64,000 nucleotides of DNA from Paenibacillus lutrae. GTDB lineage: Bacteria; Bacillota; Bacilli; Paenibacillales; NBRC-103111. The stretch's first letter is position 1. Every line of letters starts with the position of its first letter. The translations under genes were made by a program, and so were the position numbers. The DNA lies in NCBI RefSeq assembly GCF_009757775.1, contig NZ_RHLK01000012.1, forward strand, positions 91,986-155,985, written 5' to 3'. The notes beneath the pieces are model-generated. The model had not been told where the DNA came from. It did not search any database and saw nothing but the letters and a program-made list of their open reading frames with translations. Of this stretch, positions 7,855-16,835 are shown piece by piece.

Positions 7855-9594
7855 ATGAGACATTTAAAATGGAAAGTAACGACGAAATTGATTGCATTGA
7901 CGACGGTACTGATGTTGGTTCTATCCGGAGTCTTGATGGCGGTTTCCTATATCCAGCAAATAAAGGATTATCAAAGGAAACTTAAAGCGACGGAGAAGGT
8001 TGTCGGGTTGATGTGGGAACATGAGGTTCTGCTGCTGACGAAGGTTATGGAACAGATTAAGAAAGGGGATCAGTCCGAGGCTGCTAAAAAGGACAGGGAA
8101 CAGATTATCAGTATTGCGGATCACTTTGTTAAAGACAGCGATGTGTCGAACATTGTCCTCTACTATCCCGAAGAGAACGTAACGGACGGTAAGACTACCC
8201 TGAAAGTAATCGGGTCTAATTCCAAACTGGCAGCGGAACCTCTGATGGATTACCCGCTTTCGGAAGAGTACGGGAAAGCCTATGAGGGGATGAAGAAAGA
8301 GGGACAGGGCATTTCCACGGTCTATAAAGATGAAGCGGGCCAATGGATCAGCATCATGAGTATAATTGATGATCCTTCCGGACAGCCGGCCGCTTATGTG
8401 GGAATTGATTTTGACTTTAAAGATGGATACGAAGAATTGACCTTCCGGTTCTGGATGAGTCTTGGGATCAGTCTGGGAATCGGACTGCTGTTTATCGTCA
8501 TGTTAAGTTTGTTTGTCCGCAAACTCTTAAAGCCGGTAGGTGAATTATCCCGTTTGTCCCTGGAAGTTGCTCAAGGTGATCTGACAGTGAGTATTCCCGT
8601 ACGGAGTCAGGATGAGTTCGGTACTCTGGCACACAATTTCAACATGATGACGGCGAGTATCCGGGAGTTGATTACGGGAATTCGCGACTCGTCTGAAGAA
8701 GTGGGTCACGCTTCCGAAGTTCTTAAGACCAGTGCGAATCAGACAACCGAGGCCACGCATCATATTGCGGGCTCGATTGAACAGGTGGCCGCGGGTGCCG
8801 AGCGCCAGATGCAGAGTACGCAGGAAAGTACCATTGCGATGGAGGAAATGGCTTCGGGGATTCAGCGGATTGCAGAATCGGCGGGATCGGTCGCCCAATC
8901 CTCCGAGTCTGCCGCTGAAGAGGCTTCCCGGGGGAATGTGCTGATCCAGCGCAATGTGGCGCAGATGTCTCACATGAACGAGACGGTTCAAAGCTCGATG
9001 GAATCGGTGAATCAGCTGACCGGACTATCGGAGCAGATCGGCAATATTACTTCGATGATTGCCGATATCGCCAAGCAGACGAATCTGCTTGCGCTTAATG
9101 CGGCGATCGAAGCGGCGCGTGCCGGTGAGCATGGCAAAGGATTCTCGGTCGTCTCGGATGAAATCCGCAAATTGGCCGAACAGTCCAAGCAATCCTCCGA
9201 GCAGATCTCCGATCTCGTCGTTACGATCCGTTCCGGTACCGGTAAGGCGGTAGGAATGATGAAACGGACGGCGGAGGAAGTGACGGAGATGACCCAGGTT
9301 GTTGCGGAAAGCGGTGAAGCCTTCCAGCGGATCGTGGATCATATGGATGAGCTTGCAAAGCAGATCCTGGAGGTATCTTCTTCCTCCCAGCAGATGTCTG
9401 CGGGCACCGAGGAAGTCGCTGCCTCCATTTCGGAGCTGTCCAGCATGAACCGCCAGGCATTCGACAGCGCACAAACCGTTGCGGCTTCATCCGAAGAGCA
9501 GCTTGCTTCGATGGAAGACATCTCCGCTTCCGCAAACGTTCTTAATGAGATGGCTCAAGAACTCCGGCTGAGTGTAAGCAGGTTTAAGCTGTAA
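7855..9594 (+). CDS. Methyl-accepting chemotaxis protein
   Basis: A transmembrane chemoreceptor that controls CheA through CheW. Order of parts: cytoplasmic N-terminus, membrane segment 1 (about 12-33), an extracellular Cache-like sensor domain (about 34-197), membrane segment 2 (about 200-221), a HAMP linker (VRKLLKPVGELSRL onward) and a long signalling coiled coil. The hairpin tip is conserved (NLLALNAAIEAARAGEHG). The ligand is not evident from the sequence; the neighbouring maltodextrin enzyme is suggestive only. A hairpin may mask its ribosome binding site. Confidence 0.93.
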   Translation: MRHLKWKVTTKLIALTTVLMLVLSGVLMAVSYIQQIKDYQRKLKATEKVVGLMWEHEVLLLTKVMEQIKKGDQSEAAKKDREQIISIADHFVKDSDVSNIVLYYPEENVTDGKTTLKVIGSNSKLAAEPLMDYPLSEEYGKAYEGMKKEGQGISTVYKDEAGQWISIMSIIDDPSGQPAAYVGIDFDFKDGYEELTFRFWMSLGISLGIGLLFIVMLSLFVRKLLKPVGELSRLSLEVAQGDLTVSIPVRSQDEFGTLAHNFNMMTASIRELITGIRDSSEEVGHASEVLKTSANQTTEATHHIAGSIEQVAAGAERQMQSTQESTIAMEEMASGIQRIAESAGSVAQSSESAAEEASRGNVLIQRNVAQMSHMNETVQSSMESVNQLTGLSEQIGNITSMIADIAKQTNLLALNAAIEAARAGEHGKGFSVVSDEIRKLAEQSKQSSEQISDLVVTIRSGTGKAVGMMKRTAEEVTEMTQVVAESGEAFQRIVDHMDELAKQILEVSSSSQQMSAGTEEVAASISELSSMNRQAFDSAQTVAASSEEQLASMEDISASANVLNEMAQELRLSVSRFKL

Positions 9595-9710
9595 CTTGAG
9601 CGGATATCCGTGCACTAATAACAGTTAGCATCGCTTCACAAACCGGCCCAGGTCTCTTTGAATCCGGCGCAGCCCGGCACAAACTGGCCGGATGCCTCAT
9701 GAAATGAACT

Positions 9711-9764
9711 AAAAAGCAGTCCTCCGTGAGACAACGAAGTCTCTCCCGGCGGACTGCTTTTTTT
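9711..9764. terminator. Bidirectional terminator between mcp and ydiF
   Basis: AAAAAGCAGTCCTCCG pairs with CGGCGGACTGCTTTTT around an inner loop. The A run on one side and T run on the other let it serve both convergent genes. Confidence 0.85.
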
Positions 9765-9821
9765 AGCTGTTTAAAGATAGGGGGGATGACCTGATAAGAC
9801 GTTCCGGTCATGCCGGCATTT

Positions 9822-11762
9822 CTATCCTACGAGGGATTCCCACTCGTCATAGCACTGCTGCAGTTCATCGCGTGTCTGCTCGATGAGGGTGTTCTTCTCC
9901 TGAACCAGCACATAGTCGTTATAAACGTCAGGGTCAGCGAGCTGCTCTTCGAGAACCGTGATTTCCCCTTCAAGCCGGGCAATGTCTTGTTCGAGCTGCT
10001 CTACGCGGCGCTGACGGTTGCGTTCTTCGCGCCTCGCCTGCTTGTCCGCCTCGTAGCCGGCCGCGGGTTTCTCGGCCGCAGAAGAGGCGGACGGTTTCCC
10101 TTCGCGTGTGGTCAACTGCCGGAGCCGCTCGGCTTCAATCTCGGCGAGTTCGGCCTTTTTCTCTGTGTAATCGTCGTAATTACCCAAATAGTGAGTCACC
10201 CCGCCAGGCTCAAGCTCCAGCATGCTCTCCGCCATTTTGTTCAGGAAGTAACGGTCATGGGAAATGAACAGCAGCGTTCCCTCGTAATCCAGCAGCGCCG
10301 ATTCCAGCACTTCCTTGCTGTACAGATCAAGATGGTTGGTCGGCTCATCGAGGATGAGCATGTTGGCGTTGAGAAGCATAAGCTTCGCTAGTGCGACGCG
10401 GGCTTTCTCACCGCCGCTGAGGGAGGAAATTTTCTTGAAAACATCCTCGCCGGTGAACAGGAAGTTGCCGAGGACGGAACGGATACGCGCTTCTTCTATA
10501 GAAGGAAACGTGTTCCAGACCTCTTCCAGGATCGTCTGTTGTGGATTGAGCGTGGTCTGTTCCTGGTCATAGAAGCCGATCTTAACGTTCGTTCCCCAGC
10601 GGATCGTTCCTGCATCGGGGGAGTATTTGCCGATTAACGCTTTGAGAAGAGTAGTCTTGCCGACACCGTTAGGCCCGATCAGGGCAGCGGTTTCTCCACG
10701 CCGCAGATCAAAAGAAACATTCCTGAGCAGCTTCTTGCCTTCTCCGACCGTGATGCCGACATCTTTGACCTGGAGCACCTCTTTGCCGGATGTCTGGTCA
10801 ATCTGGAAGGAGAAGCTGGCGCGTTTGAGATCGCCGAGAGGTTTATCGATGCGATCCATCCGTTCTAACGCTTTGCGGCGGCTCTGCGCACGCTTGGTCG
10901 TGGTAGCCCGCACGATGTTGCGCTGGACAAACTCCTCCATACGCGAAATCTCTTCCTGCTGTTTCTCGTAGTGCTTCATGCGAATTTCGTAATCCGCTGC
11001 TTTGAGATCCACAAAACGGGAATAATTGCCCGTATATCGTCTGGAGCTTGTCCGCTCGATTTCGTAAATCGCAGTCACGAGCGAGTCCAGGAAGTACCGG
11101 TCATGGGAAACGACCAGAATAGCGCCGGGATAACCGCGCAGGTACGATTCCAGCCAAGTCAGCGTGCGGATATCCAAATGGTTGGTCGGCTCATCGAGGA
11201 GCAGCAAATCCGGCTCTTCGAGCAGCATTTTGGCCAGGGCGAGCCTGGTTTTCTGGCCACCGCTCAGCGTCTCGACTAAGGTGTCGGGAGGGAAATCGCC
11301 GAAGCCCATACCATGCAGAATTCCGCGGATTTTGGCTTCGGTTTCATAGCCGCCTTGTTCGCGGAAATATTCGGATCTCGCCGAGTAGCGGTTCATCGTC
11401 GCTTCATAGGCTTTGGGATCATTCGCCAGCTTTGGATCCGCCATCTGCCGCTCGAGATTCCGGAGCTCCGCCTCCACAGCGAAGAGGGCCGTAAAGACGC
11501 TGCGCATTTCTTCCGCAATCGTCTTATCTGTCTGAAGGCCGCTGTTCTGACGCAGATAGCCGATGCGCGTATCTTTCGCTTTAAAAATTTCCCCTTCATC
11601 ATAAGAAAGGTCGCCGGCGATGATTTGCAGAAGCGTAGATTTACCCGCTCCGTTAACGCCGACAAGCCCGATTCTTTCCCTGTCTTCAATTTGCAAGGTT
11701 ATGTTAGAGAGCACGGCCGATACGCCGTAACTTTTACCTATTCCGTTCACTTGAAGCAGCAT
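9822..11762 (-). CDS. ydiF: ABC-F family ATPase (YdiF-type)
   Basis: A soluble protein with two ABC ATPase domains and no membrane segments, so a ribosome-associated ABC-F translation factor rather than a transporter. Domain 1 has GVNGAGKST and LSGGQKTRLALAK; domain 2 has GPNGVGKTT and LSGGEKARVALAK; both have LLLDEPTNHLD-type Walker B motifs. The inter-domain linker (about residues 245-325) would reach the ribosomal P site, and the C-terminal 100 residues are a charged coiled coil. The 646-residue length matches B. subtilis YdiF, which also lies just after tsaD. Antibiotic resistance is not implied by this subtype. Confidence 0.9.
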   Translation of the reverse strand: MLLQVNGIGKSYGVSAVLSNITLQIEDRERIGLVGVNGAGKSTLLQIIAGDLSYDEGEIFKAKDTRIGYLRQNSGLQTDKTIAEEMRSVFTALFAVEAELRNLERQMADPKLANDPKAYEATMNRYSARSEYFREQGGYETEAKIRGILHGMGFGDFPPDTLVETLSGGQKTRLALAKMLLEEPDLLLLDEPTNHLDIRTLTWLESYLRGYPGAILVVSHDRYFLDSLVTAIYEIERTSSRRYTGNYSRFVDLKAADYEIRMKHYEKQQEEISRMEEFVQRNIVRATTTKRAQSRRKALERMDRIDKPLGDLKRASFSFQIDQTSGKEVLQVKDVGITVGEGKKLLRNVSFDLRRGETAALIGPNGVGKTTLLKALIGKYSPDAGTIRWGTNVKIGFYDQEQTTLNPQQTILEEVWNTFPSIEEARIRSVLGNFLFTGEDVFKKISSLSGGEKARVALAKLMLLNANMLILDEPTNHLDLYSKEVLESALLDYEGTLLFISHDRYFLNKMAESMLELEPGGVTHYLGNYDDYTEKKAELAEIEAERLRQLTTREGKPSASSAAEKPAAGYEADKQARREERNRQRRVEQLEQDIARLEGEITVLEEQLADPDVYNDYVLVQEKNTLIEQTRDELQQCYDEWESLVG

Positions 11763-12012
11763 GTTTCTTTTCTACCTCCGTATGGACTCTATAAATTTAT
11801 TTACTTATTATTAAGGAGAGGCTGCCCGCTGTGTTCGTACAGAGGGTATATCCGCCAGCCTACCCTAAGTGTACAGGAAAAAAAGCTTTAGGAAAACTGA
11901 ACACATTTTTTTCAAACTTACGGGCAATGTGATAAAATAGTGACAACTACCTTGAATAGATAAAATTTTCTATCAAATACAGATACGGTTGAAAAGAGGC
12001 TGCTTGCTTCTC

Positions 12013-12831
12013 ATGAATATGGATTATAAGAGCCAAGTGCGCAAACGTACGGAGAAACTGCGATCGAGCCTCGCCCCCGGGGACCGCATTCAGCGGGAAC
12101 AGCGGATTAACGAGCATCTGATAGCCTGGCTGCAAGCTGCTATAGCCGGAGACGGCATCCGGGCGAGCGGGCGGACTGCTCTAAGCCTTATTGGAGAGAC
12201 AGCCCAAGATCCGCCTGTCTTCAGCGGTAATGTAACCGGAACTCCGCCGAACGGGATGGATTCCATACGCACTAACGAAGAATCAACTAACCTCGCGCAA
12301 ACCAAGGCAGATCAGAGCGATGAATCTGCTGCTCGGTCTGCCCGCCAGGAAGAGCTTGAATCCCCTGTATTCCTGGCTTACGTGCCCTTCCGTTCGGAAT
12401 GTGACATTAAACCTGTTATTGAGGCTTGCTGGGAAACAGGTATCCGTGTCTATGTGCCGCGTTCAATCTACAGTACCCGAGAGCTCAAATTTTATGAAAT
12501 ACACAGTTGGAGCGATCTTGAGGAAGGCATGCACGGGATTCTGGAGCCGAATCGAGGCAATGAGATTCTATCCGATCTGCTGGCCGTGACCGCCGTATTA
12601 GTACCGGGACTGGCTTTTGACCGTTCCTTCGGGCGGCTCGGTTATGGCGGCGGTTATTACGACCGTTTTCTGGAACAACTCCTGATTGCCTGCGGTAAAG
12701 CGGAGAAGAAAGTTCCGCCTCTCCTGGCGGCGGCTTTTGAGATCCAGCTGGCCGATGACCTGCCTATGGAAGCTCACGATATCCGGCTGGATGTGATCAT
12801 TACCGAAAGCGGAATCTATACAAGAACTTAA
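12013..12831 (+). CDS. 5-formyltetrahydrofolate cyclo-ligase with an internal insertion
   Basis: MTHFS/YgfA-family enzyme converting 5-formyl-THF to 5,10-methenyl-THF with ATP. The N-terminal helix (KSQVRKRTEKLRSSL) and the C-terminal signature GRLGYGGGYYDRFLEQ fit the family, as does LAYVPFRSECD. At about 272 residues it is some 70-80 longer than usual. The excess lies between about residues 45 and 110 and is polar and Ser/Thr/Glu-rich, so probably a disordered loop. The start is uncertain: the frame opens at TTG 11989, AGAGG is at 11995-11999, and TTG 12004, ATG 12013 and ATG 12019 are all possible. It leads into the molybdopterin genes. Confidence 0.85.
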   Translation: MNMDYKSQVRKRTEKLRSSLAPGDRIQREQRINEHLIAWLQAAIAGDGIRASGRTALSLIGETAQDPPVFSGNVTGTPPNGMDSIRTNEESTNLAQTKADQSDESAARSARQEELESPVFLAYVPFRSECDIKPVIEACWETGIRVYVPRSIYSTRELKFYEIHSWSDLEEGMHGILEPNRGNEILSDLLAVTAVLVPGLAFDRSFGRLGYGGGYYDRFLEQLLIACGKAEKKVPPLLAAAFEIQLADDLPMEAHDIRLDVIITESGIYTRT

Positions 12832-12854
12832 GAATGTGAAAGTAGGGAAAGCTA

Positions 12855-13349
12855 GTGGTTTCATCGGACAAACTGCCCCATTTTAACGAACAGGGACGAG
12901 CCCGGATGGTAGATATCAGCGGGAAAACGACCACCAGGCGCACGGCAGTGGCCCGTACGACCGTTACAATGCTGCCGGATACGCTCCGGATAATCCGCGA
13001 AGGCGGTCTTGCCAAAGGAGATGTGCTTGCGGTATCTCAGGTTGCAGGGATTATGGCTGCCAAGAAGACATCGGATTGGATCCCGATGTGTCATCCGCTT
13101 GCGCTGTCGGGTGTTGATATCCGTTTTGAAGAGCAGGGAGACAACGCGCTCGTTATAGAAGCGGAAGTCCGGACGACAGGGCCTACCGGCGTCGAGATGG
13201 AGGCGCTCACAGCTGTCTCGGCAGCCGCACTGACAGTGTACGATATGTGCAAAGCGCTGCAAAAGGACATGGTGATCGGACCCACGATGCTTTTGACTAA
13301 AACTGGCGGTAAAAACGGCGATTTTAACAGAAATGATACCATTTCTTAA
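12855..13349 (+). CDS. moaC: MoaC, cyclic pyranopterin monophosphate synthase
   Basis: Second enzyme of molybdenum cofactor synthesis, turning the MoaA product into cyclic pyranopterin monophosphate. Conserved blocks are present: [16 protein letters not shown] at the start, [25 protein letters not shown] and [11 protein letters not shown]. Length (164) is normal. The start is GTG 12855 with AGGGA upstream. It begins 23 bases after the folate gene and is followed by mogA/moaB and a MoeA-like gene, so one operon is likely. moaA is not in the window. Confidence 0.94.
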   Translation: MVSSDKLPHFNEQGRARMVDISGKTTTRRTAVARTTVTMLPDTLRIIREGGLAKGDVLAVSQVAGIMAAKKTSDWIPMCHPLALSGVDIRFEEQGDNALVIEAEVRTTGPTGVEMEALTAVSAAALTVYDMCKALQKDMVIGPTMLLTKTGGKNGDFNRNDTIS

Positions 13350-13385
13350 TGAAATTTTGATACAGTAGAGGGAGAGGTGAGAGGT

Positions 13386-13886
13386 ATGCGCTGGAAGGTT
13401 GCGATTCTGACGGCCAGTGACCGCGGTTCCAGGGGAGAGCGGGAAGATACGAGTGCCCAGGTTATTCGCGAACTGGTAGAAGAAGAGATCCAAGGAGATA
13501 TCATTGAATATCGTGTCGTTCCCGATGAAATGGATGAAATTATGGCGTCCCTGATTGAAATGACGGATTATTTTCAAGCAGACCTCATCCTGACGACAGG
13601 CGGTACGGGGCTGGCGGCAAGAGATGTGACCCCGGAGGCTACACTCAGTGTCATCGACCGCTCGGCTCCCGGCTTCGCGGAAGCTATGCGGATGAAATCG
13701 ATCGAGAAGACGCCGAGAGCTATGCTTTCCCGTGCGGTTACGGGGATTCGGGGCTCCACGCTCATCATTAATCTGCCGGGCAGTCCCAAGGGAGTCCATG
13801 AGAGCTTGATGGCTATTATCGACGTGCTTCCGCATGCCCTATCGGTTCTTACCGGACGGGAGCTGGGTCACAGTGATGAAAGCTGA
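13386..13886 (+). CDS. Molybdopterin adenylyltransferase (MogA/MoaB family)
   Basis: Adenylates molybdopterin before metal insertion. The MoCF-binding signature TTGGTGLAARDVTPEAT and the later NLPGSPKGVHE block are intact. I chose ATG 13386, about 8 bases after AGAGGTG; GTG 13377 overlaps that site. MogA and MoaB cannot be told apart here, so I leave the symbol open. Its last 11 bases overlap the next gene, which suggests coupled translation. Confidence 0.9.
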   Translation: MRWKVAILTASDRGSRGEREDTSAQVIRELVEEEIQGDIIEYRVVPDEMDEIMASLIEMTDYFQADLILTTGGTGLAARDVTPEATLSVIDRSAPGFAEAMRMKSIEKTPRAMLSRAVTGIRGSTLIINLPGSPKGVHESLMAIIDVLPHALSVLTGRELGHSDES

Positions 13887-14949
13887 GCCGATGCTGCGCG
13901 AGGTTAAGGTGGAAGAGGCTGTCGGTCTTGTTCTTGCCCATGATCTCACGCAGATTATTCCCGGCAAGTTCAAGGGCCGTTTGTTCCGCAAAGGCCACTC
14001 AATTAAAGAATCGGATATTCCGGCTCTGCTGAGTATCGGCAAGGAGCATATCTATGTGCTTGAGCTTGCCGGGGGATATATGCACGAGGATGAGGCGGCT
14101 CTTCGCCTTGCACATGCCGTATGCGGAGCCAATGTCCAGCAGACGGAGCCTCATGAAGGTAAAGTAACCCTTAAAGCCGCTATCCACGGCCTTGCCAAAA
14201 TAGACCGGACTTTCGTTCACGCCGTTAATGAAATAGATCAGCTTGTGCTGTCCACCATCCGCTCGGATACCGTCGTGCGGCCGGGCCAGCCTCTGGCGGG
14301 GACACGCGTCATTCCCCTGGTGATCGGGGAAGAGCCGGTTGCTCGCGCGGAAGGCCTGGCTGCGGCGCACAAAGAGCTCGCGGCGGCGCAGGACAAGCTG
14401 CGCATGAGTCCGGGCGCAGCAGAGCGCGATCACACGACGGCGGGAGCGGGGCTTATCGCCGTGAAGCCGCTGCGCAGCCTGCGTGTGGGGCTGATCACCA
14501 CAGGCAGCGAAGTGTTCAAGGGCCGAATCGAGGATCGCTTCGGCCCTATTGTACGAGCCAAGGTGGAAGCTCTCGGCTCGCAGGTGATCGACCAGCGGTT
14601 CACGCCGGACGACATGGATGCGATCGGTGACGAGATCCGTCGTTTTCTCGGACTCGGCGCGGATCTTATCCTGGTAACCGGCGGCATGTCGGTCGATCCC
14701 GACGACCGTACGCCCGGCGCAATCCGCCGGGCCGGGGCCCGCATCGTCAGCTATGGCACGCCGATGCTCCCCGGCTCGATGCTGATGATGGCATACATCG
14801 GCAATGTGCCCGTCATGGGCTTGCCGGGCTGCGTCATGCACGATCCTTACACATCGTTCGATGTCCTTCTGCCGCGCATCTGCGCCGGGGAAACAATCGT
14901 CCGTGAAGATATTACCGCACTAGGCTACGGCGGGCTGCATGGCTGCTAG
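13876..14949 (+). CDS. MoeA-like molybdopterin-binding protein
   Basis: Contains a MoCF-biosynthesis (MogA/MoeA core) domain in its C-terminal half, with LITTGSEVFKGRI, LILVTGGMSVDPDDRTP and the end block VMGLPGCVMHDPYTSFDVLLPR. The N-terminal half (EAVGLVLAHDLTQIIPGKFKGRLFRKGH) resembles the MoeA opening, but the protein (about 357 residues) is shorter than true MoeA and lacks its C-terminal domain IV. This is the MoeA-like subgroup, probably a molybdopterin handling or metal insertion step. ATG 13876 overlaps the previous stop; a longer frame to 13834 is unlikely. Confidence 0.85.
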   Translation: MKAEPMLREVKVEEAVGLVLAHDLTQIIPGKFKGRLFRKGHSIKESDIPALLSIGKEHIYVLELAGGYMHEDEAALRLAHAVCGANVQQTEPHEGKVTLKAAIHGLAKIDRTFVHAVNEIDQLVLSTIRSDTVVRPGQPLAGTRVIPLVIGEEPVARAEGLAAAHKELAAAQDKLRMSPGAAERDHTTAGAGLIAVKPLRSLRVGLITTGSEVFKGRIEDRFGPIVRAKVEALGSQVIDQRFTPDDMDAIGDEIRRFLGLGADLILVTGGMSVDPDDRTPGAIRRAGARIVSYGTPMLPGSMLMMAYIGNVPVMGLPGCVMHDPYTSFDVLLPRICAGETIVREDITALGYGGLHGC

Positions 14950-14988
14950 AGAAGCATATCCGTCAGACTGAAGGAGGAATACGTACAC

Positions 14989-15285
14989 ATGTTCCAGAAT
15001 ATAGGATTCACTGAAATTTTGCTGGTCGCTCTCGTTTGTCTGCTTCTGTTCGGGCCGAGCAAGCTGCCTGAGCTCGGTAAAGCTTTTGGCCGTACCTTAC
15101 GAGAGTTCAAGAACGGTGCAAGAGAAATGATGGCGGAGAGCGAATCCGAGGATAAGAAAGCGGTCAAAGCTCCCGAAACCCCACAGGAAGCTCCGGTGCC
15201 GGCTTCGCTGACTCAGCAAGCTTCGCAGCCGCCCGTGTCCGCTGGTGCGGAGAGATCCGATAATCCCCGACGGCTCCCGGATTAA
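14989..15285 (+). CDS. tatA: TatA, twin-arginine translocase pore subunit
   Basis: Single-span membrane protein forming the Tat channel for folded proteins. One N-terminal membrane helix (IGFTEILLVALVCLLLFG) precedes the hinge GPSKLPELGKAFGRTLREF and an amphipathic helix, then a polar, proline-rich tail. At 98 residues the tail is long for a Bacillus TatA. AAGGAGGA lies at 14971-14978. It is followed by tatC, the same pair as tatAY-tatCY in B. subtilis. Molybdoenzymes are common Tat cargo, which makes sense of the preceding genes. Confidence 0.95.
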   Translation: MFQNIGFTEILLVALVCLLLFGPSKLPELGKAFGRTLREFKNGAREMMAESESEDKKAVKAPETPQEAPVPASLTQQASQPPVSAGAERSDNPRRLPD

Positions 15286-15331
15286 GAGGGTTTTTCTGTG
15301 AAGGTAGTGAAAGTAGATAGGTTGGTGCTGC

Positions 15332-16120
15332 ATGGATAAAGAACAGCCATTGCTCGAACACTTGACCGAGCTGCGCAGACGGATTTTCTGGGTACTGGGT
15401 GTACTGGTCGTCGGCGTTGTCATTGGTTTGATTTTTGCAAAACGTGTGATTCTCTTTCTCAAATCCGTACCCCCGGCAGACAAAATTGCCTGGCACGTCT
15501 TCTCGCCGTGGGATGCCCTGCGTTTATACATGAATTTCGGTATGGTTGTCGCCCTGCTTATTACGCTTCCTGTAGCGCTCTATCATATTTGGGCTTTCGT
15601 GAGTCCCGGCCTCGAGAAAGCGGAACAGAGAGCTTCCATCCTGTACATACCGGGAGCTGTCGTCTTGTTCCTGGCCGGTTTGGCGTTCGGTTATTTTGTC
15701 GTGTTCCCGATGGCATTCTTCTTTACGACGGCGATCAGTCATTCGATGGGGATTACGGAATTGTACGGGGCCGCTCAATATTTCTCGTTTATGTTCAATA
15801 TTATTCTCCCGTTGTCGGCACTCTTTGAGCTGCCCATTGTCGTTATGTTCCTGACGAAACTGCGGATTCTTAATCCGCTCCGGTTGGCTAAAATGCGCCG
15901 GTATGCTTACATGGTACTCGTCATCTTGTCGACCGTTATTACACCGCCGGATGCGATTTCTGCTATTCTTGTCTCGGTGCCGATGATTCTCTTGTATGAA
16001 TTTAGTGTCTTTTTGTCGAGAATTATATACCGCAAGCAGCTTGTACAAGATGCAGCGTGGGAAGCCGAGTACGGAGATCAGGAAGAACCAGACGAGCAAA
16101 GCGAACAAGCGGTCAAATGA
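15332..16120 (+). CDS. tatC: TatC, twin-arginine translocase receptor subunit
   Basis: Six-span membrane protein that recognises twin-arginine signal peptides. The N-terminus has LLEHLTELRRRIFW, the cytoplasmic TatC signature, and the first periplasmic loop has FSPWDALRLYM. ITPPDAISAILVSVPMILLYE forms the last hairpin. The tail is acidic (DQEEPDEQSEQ). It lies 46 bases after tatA and the stop sits in the loop of its own terminator hairpin. Confidence 0.95.
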   Translation: MDKEQPLLEHLTELRRRIFWVLGVLVVGVVIGLIFAKRVILFLKSVPPADKIAWHVFSPWDALRLYMNFGMVVALLITLPVALYHIWAFVSPGLEKAEQRASILYIPGAVVLFLAGLAFGYFVVFPMAFFFTTAISHSMGITELYGAAQYFSFMFNIILPLSALFELPIVVMFLTKLRILNPLRLAKMRRYAYMVLVILSTVITPPDAISAILVSVPMILLYEFSVFLSRIIYRKQLVQDAAWEAEYGDQEEPDEQSEQAVK

Positions 16121-16134
16121 CTGCTTGTTTTTTT
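16104..16134 (+). terminator. tatC terminator
   Basis: AACAAGC (16104-16110) pairs with GCTTGTT (16123-16129), extended by GTC/GAC, followed by a run of eight or nine T. It includes the tatC stop codon. Confidence 0.8.
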
Positions 16135-16256
16135 ATACCTTCTGGCGTAGTAGCCGGTCATAACGGATTCCGGCAGGCTGCCGCTTTAACTGTTCAGGTG
16201 AGGAAGTACTGTTTATAATGAGATGGAGGAAGATTACGCGGGAATCGAGTGATTGA

Positions 16257-16835
16257 ATGATAATGAATCTGGTTATTATGTTGTTGGTCGCCTATGGATT
16301 AGGCTGCTTGTCCACGGCGTATCTTCTTATTAGATTTCAACATGGTCAGGATATCCGCACCCTCGGAAGCGGAAATGCCGGTGCCCGGAATGCAGGGAGG
16401 CATTTCGGTTCCAAGACATTTGCTGCGATTTTCATCGGAGATGCCGGCAAGGCTGTCCTGGCGGTTTATGCCGCTTCCTTGTTCACCGATTCACGGACCG
16501 TTCTGTATATGGTGTTACTGGCGGTAGTGGCGGGCCATGTGTACCCGGTATTTCTCCGCTTTCGGGGCGGGAAGGGAATGTCTCCCTTTGCAGGAGGGGC
16601 GCTGGCTCTGGACTGGAGTGTTTTCCTAGGTATGCTGGGATTAGCTGTGGTTCTGCTGCTTGTGTTCCGGAGGTTTACTCCTGCAGGACTTATTGCGATT
16701 GTTCCCTATCCTTTCTTTATTTATGGGGTTGAATTATCGCGGGCCGGCGCTCTGCTCGGAGGATTGACCGTCTTACTTATTCTTTTTGCGCATAGAAGCA
16801 ATATCAAGGAAATGATCAGGGGTGGGGCAGGATGA
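16257..16835 (+). CDS. PlsY-like acyl-phosphate acyltransferase paralogue
   Basis: A multi-span membrane protein of the PlsY family, which moves acyl groups from acyl-phosphate to glycerol-3-phosphate. The three family motifs are present in modified form: GSGNAGARN (residues 37-45; usual GSGNxGATN), GHVYPVFLRFRGGKGMSP and HRSNIKEMIRGG. The altered motifs and the coupling to a fused N-acyltransferase/PLP gene suggest a different acceptor. ATG 16257 and 16263 are both possible; no strong ribosome binding site is visible. Its stop overlaps the next start by 4 bases (ATGA). Confidence 0.8.
   Translation: MIMNLVIMLLVAYGLGCLSTAYLLIRFQHGQDIRTLGSGNAGARNAGRHFGSKTFAAIFIGDAGKAVLAVYAASLFTDSRTVLYMVLLAVVAGHVYPVFLRFRGGKGMSPFAGGALALDWSVFLGMLGLAVVLLLVFRRFTPAGLIAIVPYPFFIYGVELSRAGALLGGLTVLLILFAHRSNIKEMIRGGAG

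Noticed and set aside
9711..9764. Riboswitch between mcp and ydiF
   Set aside because: It is downstream of both convergent genes and is explained by a bidirectional terminator.
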